The position numbers and the translations under genes were made by a program. A model generated the notes under the pieces. It was not told the DNA's origin. It did no database searches and worked only from the letters and a program-made list of their open reading frames with translations. A stretch of 64,000 bases of DNA, taken from NCBI GenBank assembly GCA_009741485.1, contig CM019219.1, positions 2,951,998 through 3,015,997 of the forward strand. Reading direction: 5' to 3'. This document shows positions 36,773-49,266 of the stretch, in pieces (the stretch's first letter is position 1; every line of letters begins with the position of its first letter). Source of the DNA: Malurus cyaneus samueli. Taxonomy: Eukaryota > Chordata > Aves > Passeriformes > Maluridae.

Positions 36773-38244
36773 TCCATGGACTCCATGCCTGGGGCTTCTC
36801 ATCACAATGAGTTCAATTTTCCTTCCTATCTCAATTCCCCTGTCCTAACTCAGCACCTTTGGCTCTCTCCACACCCTCAAATGGCCATTTTTTCAAGAGA
36901 ATTCCTGTGTTTGGGTTATTCTGCAGCTATCTGTGTGTTGAGAAATCAGCCAGCTGATGAAAACAGAAAATCCTTCAATTCACAGTTTTCCGTCCCCGGG
37001 GTTATTAACTTGGCTCTGCTTTTACTATTCAGCCCATTTTCACACCATGTGAAGGGAATTTATTTGCCATTTTGATTTTTCCATTCAGTTCAAATGAAAC
37101 CCATCAGGAATTCCAGAATCACCAGAGATGAGGGCGACTTCTGGGAAAAGGAGCAGCCAGCCAGGCTGCTGACAGGGGCAACACAATGGGACAGGCATTT
37201 CCAAAGAAACTCCTAAATAAATTATCTTCCATGGGGCTTGAGGGAGTAAAAACCAAAAAGAAATGATGCTTCTGTAACAGTCTGATTTTTTTGGAGAGGA
37301 TCCAGATGTATAGGAAGGGTGTGGCATTTCTGTTAAGGTCAGTTTTCAGAGGACTGTTCGCAAGTGACTCCTAAAATTTATACAACATTTTGACCTGGTA
37401 TGACTGTAATCTCATCTAAAATACATGCAAAGTGCCCTGAAAACCTAAAGCTGTCACTGAGCATTAAATAACCCAAATATGTGAGTCTGTGATGGAGTTC
37501 TCAGGAGAAAGAGGAGCCACGTTTTCATTTCTCCCCATTTGCCAGCAAAGAGGCCTTCGGTACATTCCCTGTAAATAATCCCCAGCCTCTCGTGAGTTTG
37601 TGCTGGGATTCTGTCTGAAGTGAATAAAACACAGATGATGAATGCATGTGAAAATGCCTGTTTATATTTAAAGAACACACCCCATTTACCACAGCTCCAA
37701 ACCACCTGTGAAACGAGGTGGGGAAGATAATTTTGTTACGACATTGTCCTACACAAATATTAAATCTGTCTCAGGATCATCTCTGTCCCTTTCCCCAGGC
37801 TGCCAGCCTTGCAGGAGGGCTGCTGATGCCATCCCAAACCCTGCAAATCTGGAATCTGCCCAGAAATGGAGCCCTGAGCCTGTGGTCACTGAGAAACAGA
37901 GAGGAGGGATAAATCAGGGCACAATCACAAGCGTGGTCTGTGTAGGAATATTTGTATGAAATCTGAAAAAGTGGCACTAGGAGGGTCCTTGGCTGTGTAA
38001 TTTAGACCTCACCATGTGGAGAAGCACCTTGGTCCTTGCTCAGCCTCTCCCTGACACGTTAAATATCACAAAATATCAAGAAAAGGAGACCCTTCCTATG
38101 GTAAATCTATAGGGACCACAGGAAGGAGAGAAAGAGAAGCTCATAAGCAATAAAAGTAAAAAACAGCATCCCTAAAATGCCAGGAAAACAGTGAAATTGC
38201 TTCACACCCGTTTTCTCATCAACCCAGCCACAGCAATAAAACAG

Positions 38245-38427
38245 ATATAAGAAATAAGAAGTAAGAAATTAGAAATAAGAAATAAGAAACCAGAAACAAG
38301 AAATAAGAAATAAATAAGAAATAAGAAAGAAATAAGAAATAAGAAATGAGAAATAAAAAATAAGAAGAAATAAGAAGAAATAAGAAGAAATAAGAAGAAA
38401 TAAGAAGAAATAAGAAGAAATAAGAAA
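38245..38427. repeat. (AAGAAATA)n / (AAGAAGAAAT)n microsatellite
   Basis: About 180 bp of purine-only (apart from T) repeats. The left half is imperfect GAAATAA units; the right half is a more regular ten-base AAGAAGAAAT unit repeated about seven times. The shift in unit within one tract suggests successive expansions. Confidence 0.92.
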
Positions 38428-41400
38428 CTCCCTTGTCTAGGTGCTGATCAAAGGAGCCAGCAGCTCCTCTCCCTGTTAGTCACAAGTGGTTTCCTTTTGA
38501 AAATATTATCATTATCCCTGAGATAAGCCATTTAAATCCTGATGGATGCTTCTGGAAATTACTCCCTACTCTGCTGACAAGCTTATCTGGCCTCAAGTGG
38601 GGCTGAACTATTTCACTTGGACCGTGTTGGCCACAACCAGTAGGAAGCAAACAAAACCATATCTGACCTGCACTATGGGGTGCATTTGGCCAAATTGCAG
38701 TATTTCCGACCCCAAATTCAGTAGGCTAAATGGTAATGACACTCTTTAGGGTAAAACTCTGTTGGAGTCAATGATATCTCTTAATAGGGCTTATCCCAAT
38801 AATCAGTGGGATATAGAGCCACGCTGTGAGAAAAATACTCTGTCTTGGAGATATTATAGTTTAAACACACCAAGAAGGTTAAAAAGGGAGATGATGTCCC
38901 AAGGTTGCCTTCCATCCTATTCTGTGAGTTTTGGAAATGAAATACTTTGGATATATTTTAAAATGCAAGGTTATTTTTAGTAACCTGCTTTTATTTTTGG
39001 CAGAATCAGTGCCAAGTCCTATGTGGAAAAAACATGTTAGTGCCTTTCAAACAGTGGAATTTTGCAATTTATGTTATGCCAGCTATTAGTGAGAATCTGT
39101 ATAGCATTAAAGCTTCCCTGTGCCTCTAAATCCCATCATTTCACCTCTCAAACACCCTTGTCCAGCAGGCTGGCACAAGCCCTTTTTTAATGGCTACAAG
39201 TTAAGTTCAAACAAGTTTATTAAACAGCTGTGAAATTATATTGGCATATCCAGTTTGTCAGCCTGACACAAATCTTTGATGCCTTGTGTGTAACAAGTAA
39301 AAAGTCATTTCATTGCTTTCCTTTCCCACTAATTCTTGTATTTTCACTATTTTCACAAGTGAATGCATTGTGGAAGGTAGCTCTGGTATATTGTCAAAAA
39401 TATGTGATTGTGAAGATAAAACCAGGTCTTCAAACATTGGCTGTAAACTTCACTAAATTAAATTGAATCAGTTGGGGTTTGGACTTAAGCTATGCAGAGA
39501 CATTGTTATCATATGAAAATATTGTATTGTGTGAAGTATTTCTTCACCCAAAATAATCCCAGCCATGGATACTGCTGGTGTCTGAAAGGAATAATTCCTT
39601 GCTCTTCTGTCTATAAAATATGGAATTTTAAATATATTAAAAATATTCCTTAAATATGGAATTTTGCCATCCTTAAATATAGAATTTTAAGGATTACTTT
39701 CCAATAATATATTTGCCAGCTCTATCATATTTAACATAACAATATTAACACATTTATGTGCCATCTTCACTTCCCATTGGACTTTAATTCGTGTCTTCTC
39801 AGGCTGCACTTCGGCTGTGGATGCTGAAAAAAATCCCAGGAAAAAAATGACCTTTGAGTCGGTCTCAGACAAACCCCACTCTGCATTTCTCTGCTGCTGC
39901 CTGGGATGTGTTAAACATGCTGCTCACACTCCACATGGCACATGTGCAGCGATTTCAGTCCAGGAAATACCAGACTGAAATGTGAGAGTCGTTGCTTTTC
40001 GGGATCCGAATGTTGGCAGGTAGATGATGTCCAAGGGGATTTGCTGCAAGTGGCTGTTTTCATCCAAGTGAACCAAAAAGGGATGTTCCAGACAGGCTGT
40101 GAGCACAGCAGGGGAATTTCATCCCGTTTTCTCCAACTGTTCCATGTAACCACTGTCATCCACTCGTTGCTGTTGTCTCAGTTTTATAGTTAAAATAAAA
40201 TTCACACGTTAAACTTGCCTGTTTTTGGACAACTCAAACAACTCTAAACCCTTGACTAAGGCAAAACTGCAGTCTTTCCAATCAACAAAATACAAATAGT
40301 ATTAGGAAAAAAAAAATAGTGCTCCTTTTTTTAGGGCTAGCATTACAGAATTTTTAATCTCAAGTCAGCCTCTCCAGCCCCTTTCCTAGTGAAAATCCTG
40401 CTGGCCTTGGTCCAGCAGGGGCTGCCAAATGCCAGGGCAATGTGTTGTCAACAAAAAACCTACAGGCATTCTGGGGCATGGAGAAATGTAGTTCCCATCA
40501 TAAAAAAAAAAAAACCCAAAAAACTATTACATTCTTTGCAAAAATGCCAGAAATTCCTTTTTGGTTTTCTTTCTGTCACTGGTTAATTTTGCCTTTCTTA
40601 AAATTCTGGTTTTTCTCATGTGTTCAGCACAGAAGGAAAAAGTAAAGAGAACTCTGGGAAAGTGTACATGGAATATTTTCATTTCCCCAGCAGGAATGGA
40701 CTGATGCAGATGGATCTGATCTAAATATCCCCAAATAATAAGGATGGAGGGTGCATCCTCTGCCTGGCATTCAAACCATTTGAGCCACCAGCTGATCCAT
40801 CACTTTGAGGTGCTCAAAACAAGAAAATCCCACAATTCCATTTCTGGCTGCGAAAAGGGTTCACAGAGTGAAAATGATATCACAGCACGGGGAAGTCTAA
40901 GAGAACAAGGAACTTTTGTTTCCATGGCAATCCGAGCTCCTTCTCCAGACACAAGCACAAAGGCAATTTGCTGAATGATTATCTGAAGGTCATGTTGTTC
41001 TTGGGAGAAAAAGTTAGGGAGAATGCACCAGGATAAAATCCCCAGCCAGGATGCACGCTGCATTTTGAACCAGTTCAAATAAACAACTGCTGAAGGAAAT
41101 AATTGCCTTCATTAATGGCATTGGTTTGTTTTAAAATGTGTTTGCCCAAAGGGAACAGCAGCCTGCTCAGAGGGGTATTTTGTACCATTATTTGACATGT
41201 TCCAAAAAAAATGTTGAGATTCTGCTTGTATTTGGCATCCCTCACCTGGTAAAATAATTCTATTCCCTTTAAAGTTAAATGAGTGAAAAAAGCTCAGTGT
41301 AAAGAGCTTGTTTATGCTTCCAGTCTTTTTTTTTTGTAGTAAGAATCACTCTTTGCAGGATCTGCCTTATCAACAAGTGCAAGCAGGGTTTTAAATGCCA

Positions 41401-42025
41401 GGATACCCCAGGGATGCACTCAGGGCGTGCAGGTGAGCAGAACCTGTCTCTGTTACACGTGGAAAAAACAGCCACCAAAGAGCCACATAAACGTTCAATG
41501 CAGTTTATTCTGTATTTCCCAGCATCAGTTTTAGGTTTCCATTTCCCCTGAGATGGTTTGACCCGGTTGACAGCGGGGATAAATGCTTTATGTGGCAAAG
41601 AAAGCGACTTGAAAAAGTGTAATTCTCTTTTCTTGCTCCATTCTGTGCTTCATGATTTACTACAGATCTGAAGTACAAAGGAACAGAAACTCCACTGGTG
41701 TTCAGGAGGAAAGTTATTTTTAGAGTTGTTTCGTTGCCAAAGCATATAGAAACCTTATGTGCTACCTCAGAAAGTTACTCTGGAATGGAAGGAAAAGAGA
41801 GATGCCTTTTTTTTTTTTTTTTCTTTTCTTTCCAACCACAAAGCTTTGGTCCAACTAAAAAAAAATGATGCTCATTCCAAATGAGAATTTGCAGGATTAG
41901 GCTGTTGGAAGGTGAATTAAACCCAAATGTGTAGCACAAATACAAGTTAAGATCTTCAGCAAGGGCTGTGCTTACAGGTATAACTTGATCTCTCCTCGGT
42001 GAAATGCTGTCCTGAATTTGCACTT

Positions 42026-42250
42026 TCCAGAGTCATTTTAGGTTGGAAAAGGTCTCTGAGATCATCAAGTCCATCCATTACCCCAGCAGTGCCAATCCCA
42101 TCACTGCCCTTGTCCCCAAGCACCACACCCACACAGATTTTAAATCCCTGAATCCACCACTGCCCTGGCCAGCCTGTTCCAACCCTTGATCACCTTTTCC
42201 ATGATGAAACTTCCCCAAACTCCCACTCTAAACCTTTCCTAGAGGGAGGT
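42026..42250 (-). mobile_element. CR1 LINE 3'-end fragment
   Basis: The plus strand reads the complement of CR1: CATTTTAGGTTGGAAAAGGT, CTCTGAGATCATCAAGTCCA, CACACAGATTTTAAATCCCT, CACCACTGCCCTGGCCAGCC, then CTTCCCCAAACTCCCACTC. About 225 bp, 3' end to the left. Confidence 0.92.
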
Positions 42251-44589
42251 TGTTGCTAGAAGCAAGGAAGAGCTGGCAGTGCCTCATTTTCCAGCTGTAA
42301 TGGGCTTAAAACACGTGGCTTTAGAAGTGTTAACCCAGCTAAGAGAGCAAACCATCAACCTCCAAATCAATCTTTTTTTAGGAAAAGAGGGGGGAAACCC
42401 CTGCTCATTTGCAGACCACAGCATTTTGTATTTCACTTCAGCAGGACAAACATTTAAAGTAAGGTGTAGAATGACTTATTCCTTCCCACTGGCATCATTT
42501 CAGGAGGGAGGATGTGGATGGCTACTGCTGTTTTCTACAAAAATCCGAGTTTGCTTTATCTCCTTCCACATCAACTGCAGGTTTTTATAAGTTATTGTGA
42601 TGCTTCCCAGGCTAAAAGAAAGAAAAAGCCCTTAGGCCCAAAACTTCTGAGCTCTCGGTGATCTTAATACTTCTGTGCCACCCTGAGAAGAAAAGCCTCC
42701 TTTCCTGTAAGTTGTTTCTAGGATGCTGGCAGATAAAAAAGTAGTAGTAACATTTTATGGTGAAAAAGACTAAAATTGTGCCTCAAGAAAGATTTTTATG
42801 TGGTCCCAGCAGGCTGAATTCATGCACATCCCAGAAAGAGAGGTGGGTCTGCAAGGAGTGGATGGAATCCATACCCATACCCTTAAAAAGTATTAAAATC
42901 CCAGAGAAAGAAATATAGGGGAGAAAGTTATTTACCCAGGAATAGATACTTGATAGGTGTGTTTGGATGAATTAATCTTCTTTAAGGTGAGTACAGACAG
43001 AGAGAAAAGAGGGAATTATTTGTGCTGACTGCAAGAGGTGGAACAGTGGTTTTGGTGCTGCCTGATGTCCTGCAAAGTTCTTCCCAGGGGAATGTAAAGT
43101 TTTCCCAAATCACATTCCTCAGGTCGTTAATTAAAGTACACTTGGCTTTATGTTTTATGAAAATGTTTCTTGTTACTCTTGAAAATGTAAATATTCGTCT
43201 GTGTGCCCTTTAAACATTGCAGTGAGTTAAATAATGATCTGCTGCTAAAGCTCCTTTAGCTACCAAAAAGCCAAGTCCTAAATGACATCATGGAAAAGTT
43301 TATTTTTCTACCACTTCTCGAGGTGTGAGAGTGTTCGTAATATTTCCACAAGACTGACTGAGCTGAAAATGGCAGCAAAATTAAACACATTTTCTGTAGC
43401 CTGTGCTCTGCCCTCAGAAATCAGGACTGAGGGGGGAGAGGGCTGGGTACCCTGGAAAGGGGAAAAAAAAAATAAAAACATCTTTGAAATCCCTAAGAGG
43501 GGATTTCCAGGATATTCTGCTCCACAGACCATTCCCAGCAGGACTGAGCTCCCACACTGCACTCAGAGGCAGAGGTGATAAATCCATCTATGACAGATAA
43601 AAGGGTTTAAAAGTTTGAAGGGAAGCAGCTTTTCATTAAAAAAATTATATACATATTTATGTATGTATATATAAATTCTGCAAAGCAGTGAAAAAGCAAA
43701 ACATATTTTATTCCAGTTTTAGAAGATGAAGATTCCTATATTTAAAATAAAAAGATGCACCATTTTCAGATTTAAAGGAAAAAAAAGTAGAACTTCAGGA
43801 TGGAAATACAGCTGCATTTTTATAAAAGGAAGGCCAACAGACACAATAAAATCACTGAATTCTTTTTGGGATAGCAACTGAGAAAGTGAGGATGATAATT
43901 GCAAATATGGGACAGGAACACCCACAGGCTGGAAATCAAATATATCAAAAGATTCAGGTACCAAGACATGAAATGATGCTTTTTGTGGTATTAAAGTTAT
44001 GAGAAACACACAAAAAATGCGAGCACAAAGCCAGAATAAAGACTGGGCTAACAGATGTAAAACTTTCTCCCAGCTGACTGGACCAAGAAATACAATATAC
44101 ATGATGAAAATATAAGCTGGTATTTTCAGCACAGGAGTAAGAATTCATATTTCATGTGAGCCAACTGTTGCACATTTCCTTCAGCACTGAAGGTTATTTT
44201 AGAGGGATGAAAAAGATGAAAGATAAGACTTTACTCTCAGACAAATCGATTTCATTAACGACACTGAGTTGTGTGTGTGTAGCATGACACATCCTGGGCT
44301 GCTGGGAACATGTGTCTGAGAAAAAAAATATCAGGATTTTCCCAAAAAAACCTGAGAAAAAGGGCCACAGATGAATCAATCTCTTCCTGGTTTTCAGCTG
44401 GGTTCAATCCAGGGAGCTGCCATGTACTCCAGGAGAAACCTCTTAAAACTTGGCACATGGTATGTGTTGAGGTGTACCAAACATAATTAATTAATGTAAG
44501 ATACCATAAAATAATAAGCTACTGCAACCTGTAAGTTTATCTCAAACTGTATTATTTAAAAAAATAAACTGCAAGTTACTCTACAATAC

Positions 44590-44850
44590 TACAACTATAT
44601 TTAAACTATAGTTTTATATCTATAAAATAAAATATAGTTTCATATCTCTAAGTTATATTGAAACATTTTATGTCTATAAACCCAAATATAGCTTTATATC
44701 TCTAAGTTATATAGAAACTTTTTATGTCTATAAACTGGAATGTAGCTTTATATCTCTTATATAGAAAAATTTTATGTCTATAAACTGAAATATAGCTTTA
44801 TATCTATAAACTAAGTTATACAGAAACTTTTTATGTCATACATATGTAAA
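44590..44850. repeat. AT-rich tandem repeat, unit about 55-65 bp
   Basis: Four or so imperfect copies of a unit containing TATAGCTTTATATCTCTAAG, then TTATATAGAAACTTTTTATG, then TCTATAAACTG. The array ends about 100 bp before the CpG-rich CPXM2 promoter region. It is an extreme AT block beside a GC block. Confidence 0.88.
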
Positions 44851-45220
44851 CTGATATACACAAGGGAGGCAGAGATTGGTGCTGGAGATGGAGACTACTT
44901 TGTAAAAGTTAAAAGGGAGCGGAAAAAGCGCCACAAAAGGGAATAACTTCCCTGGAATGAGGATTATTTGCCCCTGTCCTGGGTCCCACGTGGGCAGGGT
45001 GGCGGTGCCAGCAGATGACCCGCACCAGCGTGCCCAGCCCCGTCTCCCAGGGGAGGGAAGCGCTTCGGACCCGGGCTGGGAGGAGAAGGCTCCGTGCCAA
45101 ATTCGCTTTCCTTGGAAATACGCGCTCTCTTGGATGAGCTGCGCGCAGGAGGAGCGCGGGGACCGAGCGGAAAGCGGGGCAGAGAGGGAGGCAGCGGGAC
45201 GGGGATCGCACCTGCCGGCT

Positions 45221-45288
45221 GTCCGGGTGTCCGAGTGTCCGGCTGTCCGAGTGTCCGTGTGTCCAGCTGTCCGTGTGTCCGGCTGTCC
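45221..45288 (+). repeat. CPXM2: 8-bp CpG-containing minisatellite in CPXM2 leader
   Basis: About eight and a half copies of GTCCGNNT (GTCCGGGT, GTCCGAGT, GTCCGGCT, GTCCGTGT, with one GTCCAGCT). Most units carry a CpG. Because 8 is not a multiple of 3, the array is open in several frames on both strands and gives spurious repetitive ORFs (such as DTRTAGHS on the minus strand). Confidence 0.92.
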
Positions 45289-45379
45289 ATCCGCGTCCCT
45301 CTGCTCCTCCAGCGCCCGGCTCCGTCTCCTTCCTTCGAAGGGTTTTTCCAGCCGCCCGAACTCTGTTTGCCCCCTCTCC

Positions 45380-45411
45380 AAAAAAAAAAAACCAAAAACA
45401 AAACAAAAAAC
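45380..45411 (+). repeat. CPXM2: A-rich tract just upstream of the CPXM2 start codon
   Basis: A11-12 followed by CC and ACAAAAC-type repeats, ending about 39 bases before the ATG. It is the only A-rich stretch in an otherwise GC-rich leader. Function is unknown. A-rich 5' UTR tracts can bind poly(A)-binding protein, but this is speculative here. Confidence 0.8.
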
Positions 45412-45449
45412 TTTCCGGACTGGCAGAGGAGGCTCCTGCAGAGGCAGCG

Positions 45450-45762
45450 ATGATCGCCCGTGGCCGTTCCGGACTGCGCCTGGCTCTGTGCGCCCTGGGG
45501 CTGGCGCTGATGGGGGATGTGCCCCGGGCTGTCCCCATGGACGAGCAGGATTATTACCTGCAGGAAATCACCGACAGGGATCATTATTACTCCTTTCCGT
45601 ATCCCGGGGAAGAGTTTTTCCCTTTCACGGAGCAGCCCGGAGAGGAAGGACCTGTCCGTGCTGCGGAGACGGAGGAGCGCCCCGCGTTCAAAGCGAGCAG
45701 GAAGGAGTTAAAACCGAAGAAAAACAACAAAAAGGGAAAATCCATTCTTGAAACGCCACCAG
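45450..45762 (+). CDS. CPXM2: CPXM2 first coding exon (signal peptide and acidic/basic N-terminal region)
   Basis: This encodes the N terminus of carboxypeptidase X, M14 family member 2, a secreted protein with a discoidin domain and a metallocarboxypeptidase-like domain that is thought to be inactive. The ATG has G at -3. Residues 1-10 are basic, 9-22 form a hydrophobic core (LRLALCALGLALMG), and cleavage is plausible near VPRA (about residue 27). Next comes DEQDYYLQEI, matching the DYY-QEI feature I recall in mammalian CPXM2, then an acidic stretch (FPFTEQPGEE) and a Lys-rich linker (KPKKNNKKGK). It spans 104 codons plus one base; the donor is CCACCAG|GTAACT, phase 1. The frame is open upstream to an ATG at 45273, but the signal peptide favours 45450. 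Confidence 0.9.
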
Positions 45763-48700
45763 GTAACTTTCCACCTCCTCCTCCAGAGTCTGGAGCCTGC
45801 TGAATCTCACGCTGTCTGTGACTTTTAGCATTAGTGAATATCCGGTTAATGGCAGCTTTGGTAATAATAAATGCGGTTGTGGTGATGATAATGACAACGC
45901 TTTAAATTGTAATATCCTGCAGAACTTTTACAGACTTTTTAACTCTTTCCCTTTCAAGTTAAGAGATTGTTTCAGAGTCAGAACGTGTTCGTTCTGCTGT
46001 CTGGCTGGTCTTCGGACTTTTCCTTCTTAATTATTCTTAATTACATTTGGCAACTGGCTTGCTGTGAAAGCTGCTGTTCTGTAAGCAAAAGAACAGCGAC
46101 AGATTTCATAGTGAAAGGTGATTATGCATAGTGACATCTCACCTTATGCCTTGTCACTTTAATCTCAGAGAGGTTTCTGAATTAATTTCACTTCTAAACT
46201 TGTGAATTTCTTTGAGATTTCGCTTTGAAGCCCTCCAGAGGAAGATATGTAAACAGAAATCTTCCTGAAAAAGACTATGCCCTAACAAGCTCAATTTAGT
46301 TATTGACCCGTGAAATAAAGGAGTTAAAAAGCAACAAAAATGCCTTATAATAAAAGGGCCAATTTAAATTCAATTTTCTAAAGTTTTCAGCAACTTGATC
46401 AGCGTTTGCCACCCACTCGTTCCCGTTAAAACCTCATTGCACCACCCCAAATGAGCAATTCCTTTCTGTGTCCCCTGAGTCTCTGGCAGGTACTTCACTG
46501 GTTTGGGATGCTTGGGAGTGAGTTTGGTCCATGGAGTTTTAGAGTTGTAAATTGGGGGCCAAATCTCATTCTCCCACAGCTGAACTCCCCTTTACTTCAG
46601 GAGGAAACTTCGTGTTAATGATTGGGGCATCTGGCACAAAATTTGTGATTTAGAACCATCAGTACAGCAAAACAGAGGGGAATGTGGTGAGTTCTGACAG
46701 GTAGCTGGAATTTAGTAATTTTCCAAGAATGTTAGATTTTTGCAAATGGAACCACAGTCATTTTTCTATATAGGAAATAATGGAATTAGAAAAGTTAAAG
46801 AAAAAAGAATTCCTCCTTCCCCAGAAGACTCTTTAGTGTGGATCAACCAACTGACACATGCAGGATTCACCTGATTTTCTGGTTTTCACTCCTGATTGTA
46901 CCTGATTCTCCAGCTCCAGGGAGTGATTTTATTTCTGCTTTCAGTCAGGGGATGTTCTTCCTCAGCCTCCCTCTCTTCCTGTGCACGACCAAGCACAAAG
47001 TCGAGGGCAGAAGGGGAGAGGCTCATGAGGTGCCACCAAAAGCAGCTGGAAATGGCTCAGTCCCTCCTTCCACAGCAAATCTGAGCTCTTTGGCACAGCT
47101 GAGCTGCCAAGCTTTCCCCAGCCATGTGCAAGAAGAGGTTTTAAAGCTTCTGAGCTTTTTAAAAAATAGCTAGAGGTGCAACAAGCAGCTGATCTCCACC
47201 AAAATCCTTCTCCATGACCCAGGAAAAGCGTGATGGACATCAACTCAGTGAACTGGCTGCTGGGCTTGTTTAATATGGGAAAATTCCGTGGAATTCCCTG
47301 TTGAAACTGTGACAGGAGTGAAAAGCCCTGAGGTGAACACAAAGACAGGTGAAGGGTCCAGGTTTGTTAAAGATGTGAGAGAAAAAGGAGGGGTTCAGCA
47401 GGAAGAGCTGCAGTGTTAAAAGTTTCTGGCTACAATATTTGAAATTTCTCCCTTCTCCTCACCCAGGGGTGGGCAAGGGGCAGGTCCTGGCAGGGCAGTA
47501 ACTCTGATGCTTTGTGCCATGTCACCACGTCACCAGGGAGCAGTTTGGAGTGAAGATCTGCAAATCTGGCCCTCAGAGAGATGTTTTAAGTACTAACACA
47601 TGCCTAAATTTACTCCCATTTTGATGTTCAGAGGCCAGAAAATGTTATTATTATTATTATTAGAAATAGTTGTCAAACAGATATCAGTAATGATGAATAA
47701 TAAGCATTAATCTGGCTGGGTAAGGACATGTGTTGTGCTTGTGTGGACACAAATGTGTGTTTGTGCATCCCTCCAGAAGTGGAATTACTTCACTGGACAT
47801 GCAGTAAATACCAGAATTTGGGGTTTGTGAGGCTCGCTGGCAGCCAGGACATGCGGGATTAATTAGTTGTAACAAACAATGGCCTGGCTGGGAGCTGGGA
47901 TGGGGAAGAAGCAGGAATGGGAGGGTGTGATGTGCCCTTTGGCTGAGCAGATGGTCCTGATCAGCCTCAGTTTTGGAGCAGAGTGGGAATCGAACGGAGC
48001 CGTCCCAAGGACACGGCACAAAACTGATAAAACACACTCAATTCACTTCAGCTGATCACTGAAGGTGGCCAGAATAGAGGTATTTGCAATCTCTGAAATA
48101 TTAATGTAGAAAGAAATCCAGTTGATGCCAGCGGGTTTGCAGTCTTTATTGTTTAAAATACCAGAATCAATATTTGCAAATACTCAATTCAGGTAACAGT
48201 TAAAAACATCAATCTGCCTCCTTGTCCTTTGAGTGCCTCATAAATTGAGTGGTACTAGGTCATCCTTGGAAGGTAAACAGTTGGATTGACAGTGTTTGTG
48301 TATTTATATAGATTTCCATTTTCTAATCCCATCCTTGTTTGTGTAGGCCTCCATCCAAAGCCCACTCAAAGCAGTGGAAAGAACCTTGTTAACATCAATG
48401 TTTTTCGTTTATGAGGCTTTTATAGAGTTTGGTACATGGTTCCTCAGCTCCCATCTGTGGGGCAGATCCCTTTAGGGTCCAGGGGTCTGACTGCAGGCAG
48501 GAATTCATCATCAAGAGATTTACAGGGCTGAGTTGCCCAATAACACCCCTCAGCATGGCCCAAGTCTGCCACAATTAATTCTGTAATTATTTTCATTTGA
48601 TTTACAAAACTTAAACTTGCAGTTCTTGTTCTGGCCATCCTGAATTCCAAAAGCATTTAGAAAATAAAGGACTAATGTTTATACACATGGCAGTGCTCAG

Positions 48701-49266
48701 AGTGGGGCTCAGTGCACTTTTGTTCTGTATTTCACAGATCTCCCCGTGTTTGTTCCCTGCACAATCCAATATTTGTCTCATCATGATTTCTTTTGTTTCA
48801 TCTTATTTGGGGCTTTCCCCAGGCTCGATGAAACCCCTCAGAGCATCATTGTTTGCTTGCCCCATATTTGTTAATTTTTGTGCAATGTTGCCACCTGTTC
48901 AATAAGGTAATCCTTAAGGGGTTTTGTTTATTATTTCCTTTTAATTTGTGTGGTGCACAGGAGTCTTTTGATGGGTCAGGACCTCTCTGGGACGTGTGTG
49001 TGAGGAGGAGTTGGGAAGGGAAGGGAAAGGGGATAAAATGTGCAGTGGAAGCAGAATTATCCATGAAAATTATAAAAATGGACAGATAGTACTTTAACTG
49101 ATGTGCTTAAATGAAAGTTTGGCGAGAGATCAATGAGTGAGTGAGGAGGGAAAGCTGAATCATGGGATGTTATTCAGGAAAAACTGGAGGCACTTTGGTG
49201 CGAAGCGGGGGCGAAGATCTGGAGAGAGTGTGAAGTTAAAACATGACGAGTTTGTGGTGTTACTGT

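Larger units (their letters stand above)
28071..44589. other. Intergenic, right part
   Basis: About 16.5 kb with no gene I can support on either strand. It contains CR1 fragments (32070-32245, 36490-36772, 42026-42250), a T/G homopolymer compound (31912-31983), a 20-bp tandem triplet (35629-35680) and a long GAAATAA microsatellite (38245-38427). The remainder is unremarkable AT-rich sequence with short ORFs that overlap on both strands. Confidence 0.65.
44960..45449 (+). promoter_or_regulatory. CPXM2: CpG-rich CPXM2 promoter / 5' UTR region
   Basis: Base composition switches sharply at about 44960 from AT-rich to GC-rich with many CpGs, continuing through the first coding exon. This is typical of a CpG-island promoter. 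A perfect E-box CACGTG lies at 44987-44992. I see no convincing TATA box, and the transcription start cannot be placed from sequence alone. The island includes an 8-bp minisatellite (45221-45288) and an A-rich tract (45380-45411), both probably in the leader. Confidence 0.6.

Noticed and set aside
36533..37075. A 180-codon plus-strand ORF
   Set aside because: Its first half is translated from a CR1 3' fragment in the untranslated part of that element; the rest is ordinary intergenic sequence.
38546..38980. Two consecutive ORFs of about 70 codons with fairly complex sequence
   Set aside because: Neither resembles a known protein and no splice sites link them. It could be conserved non-coding DNA, but conservation cannot be judged from one sequence.
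44957..45751. A 264-codon plus-strand ORF, and overlapping long minus-strand ORFs (44836-45584), around CPXM2 exon 1
   Set aside because: They are shadow frames in a CpG-rich region with an 8-bp repeat that stays open in several frames. The signal peptide, DYY-QEI feature and donor site identify the real frame.
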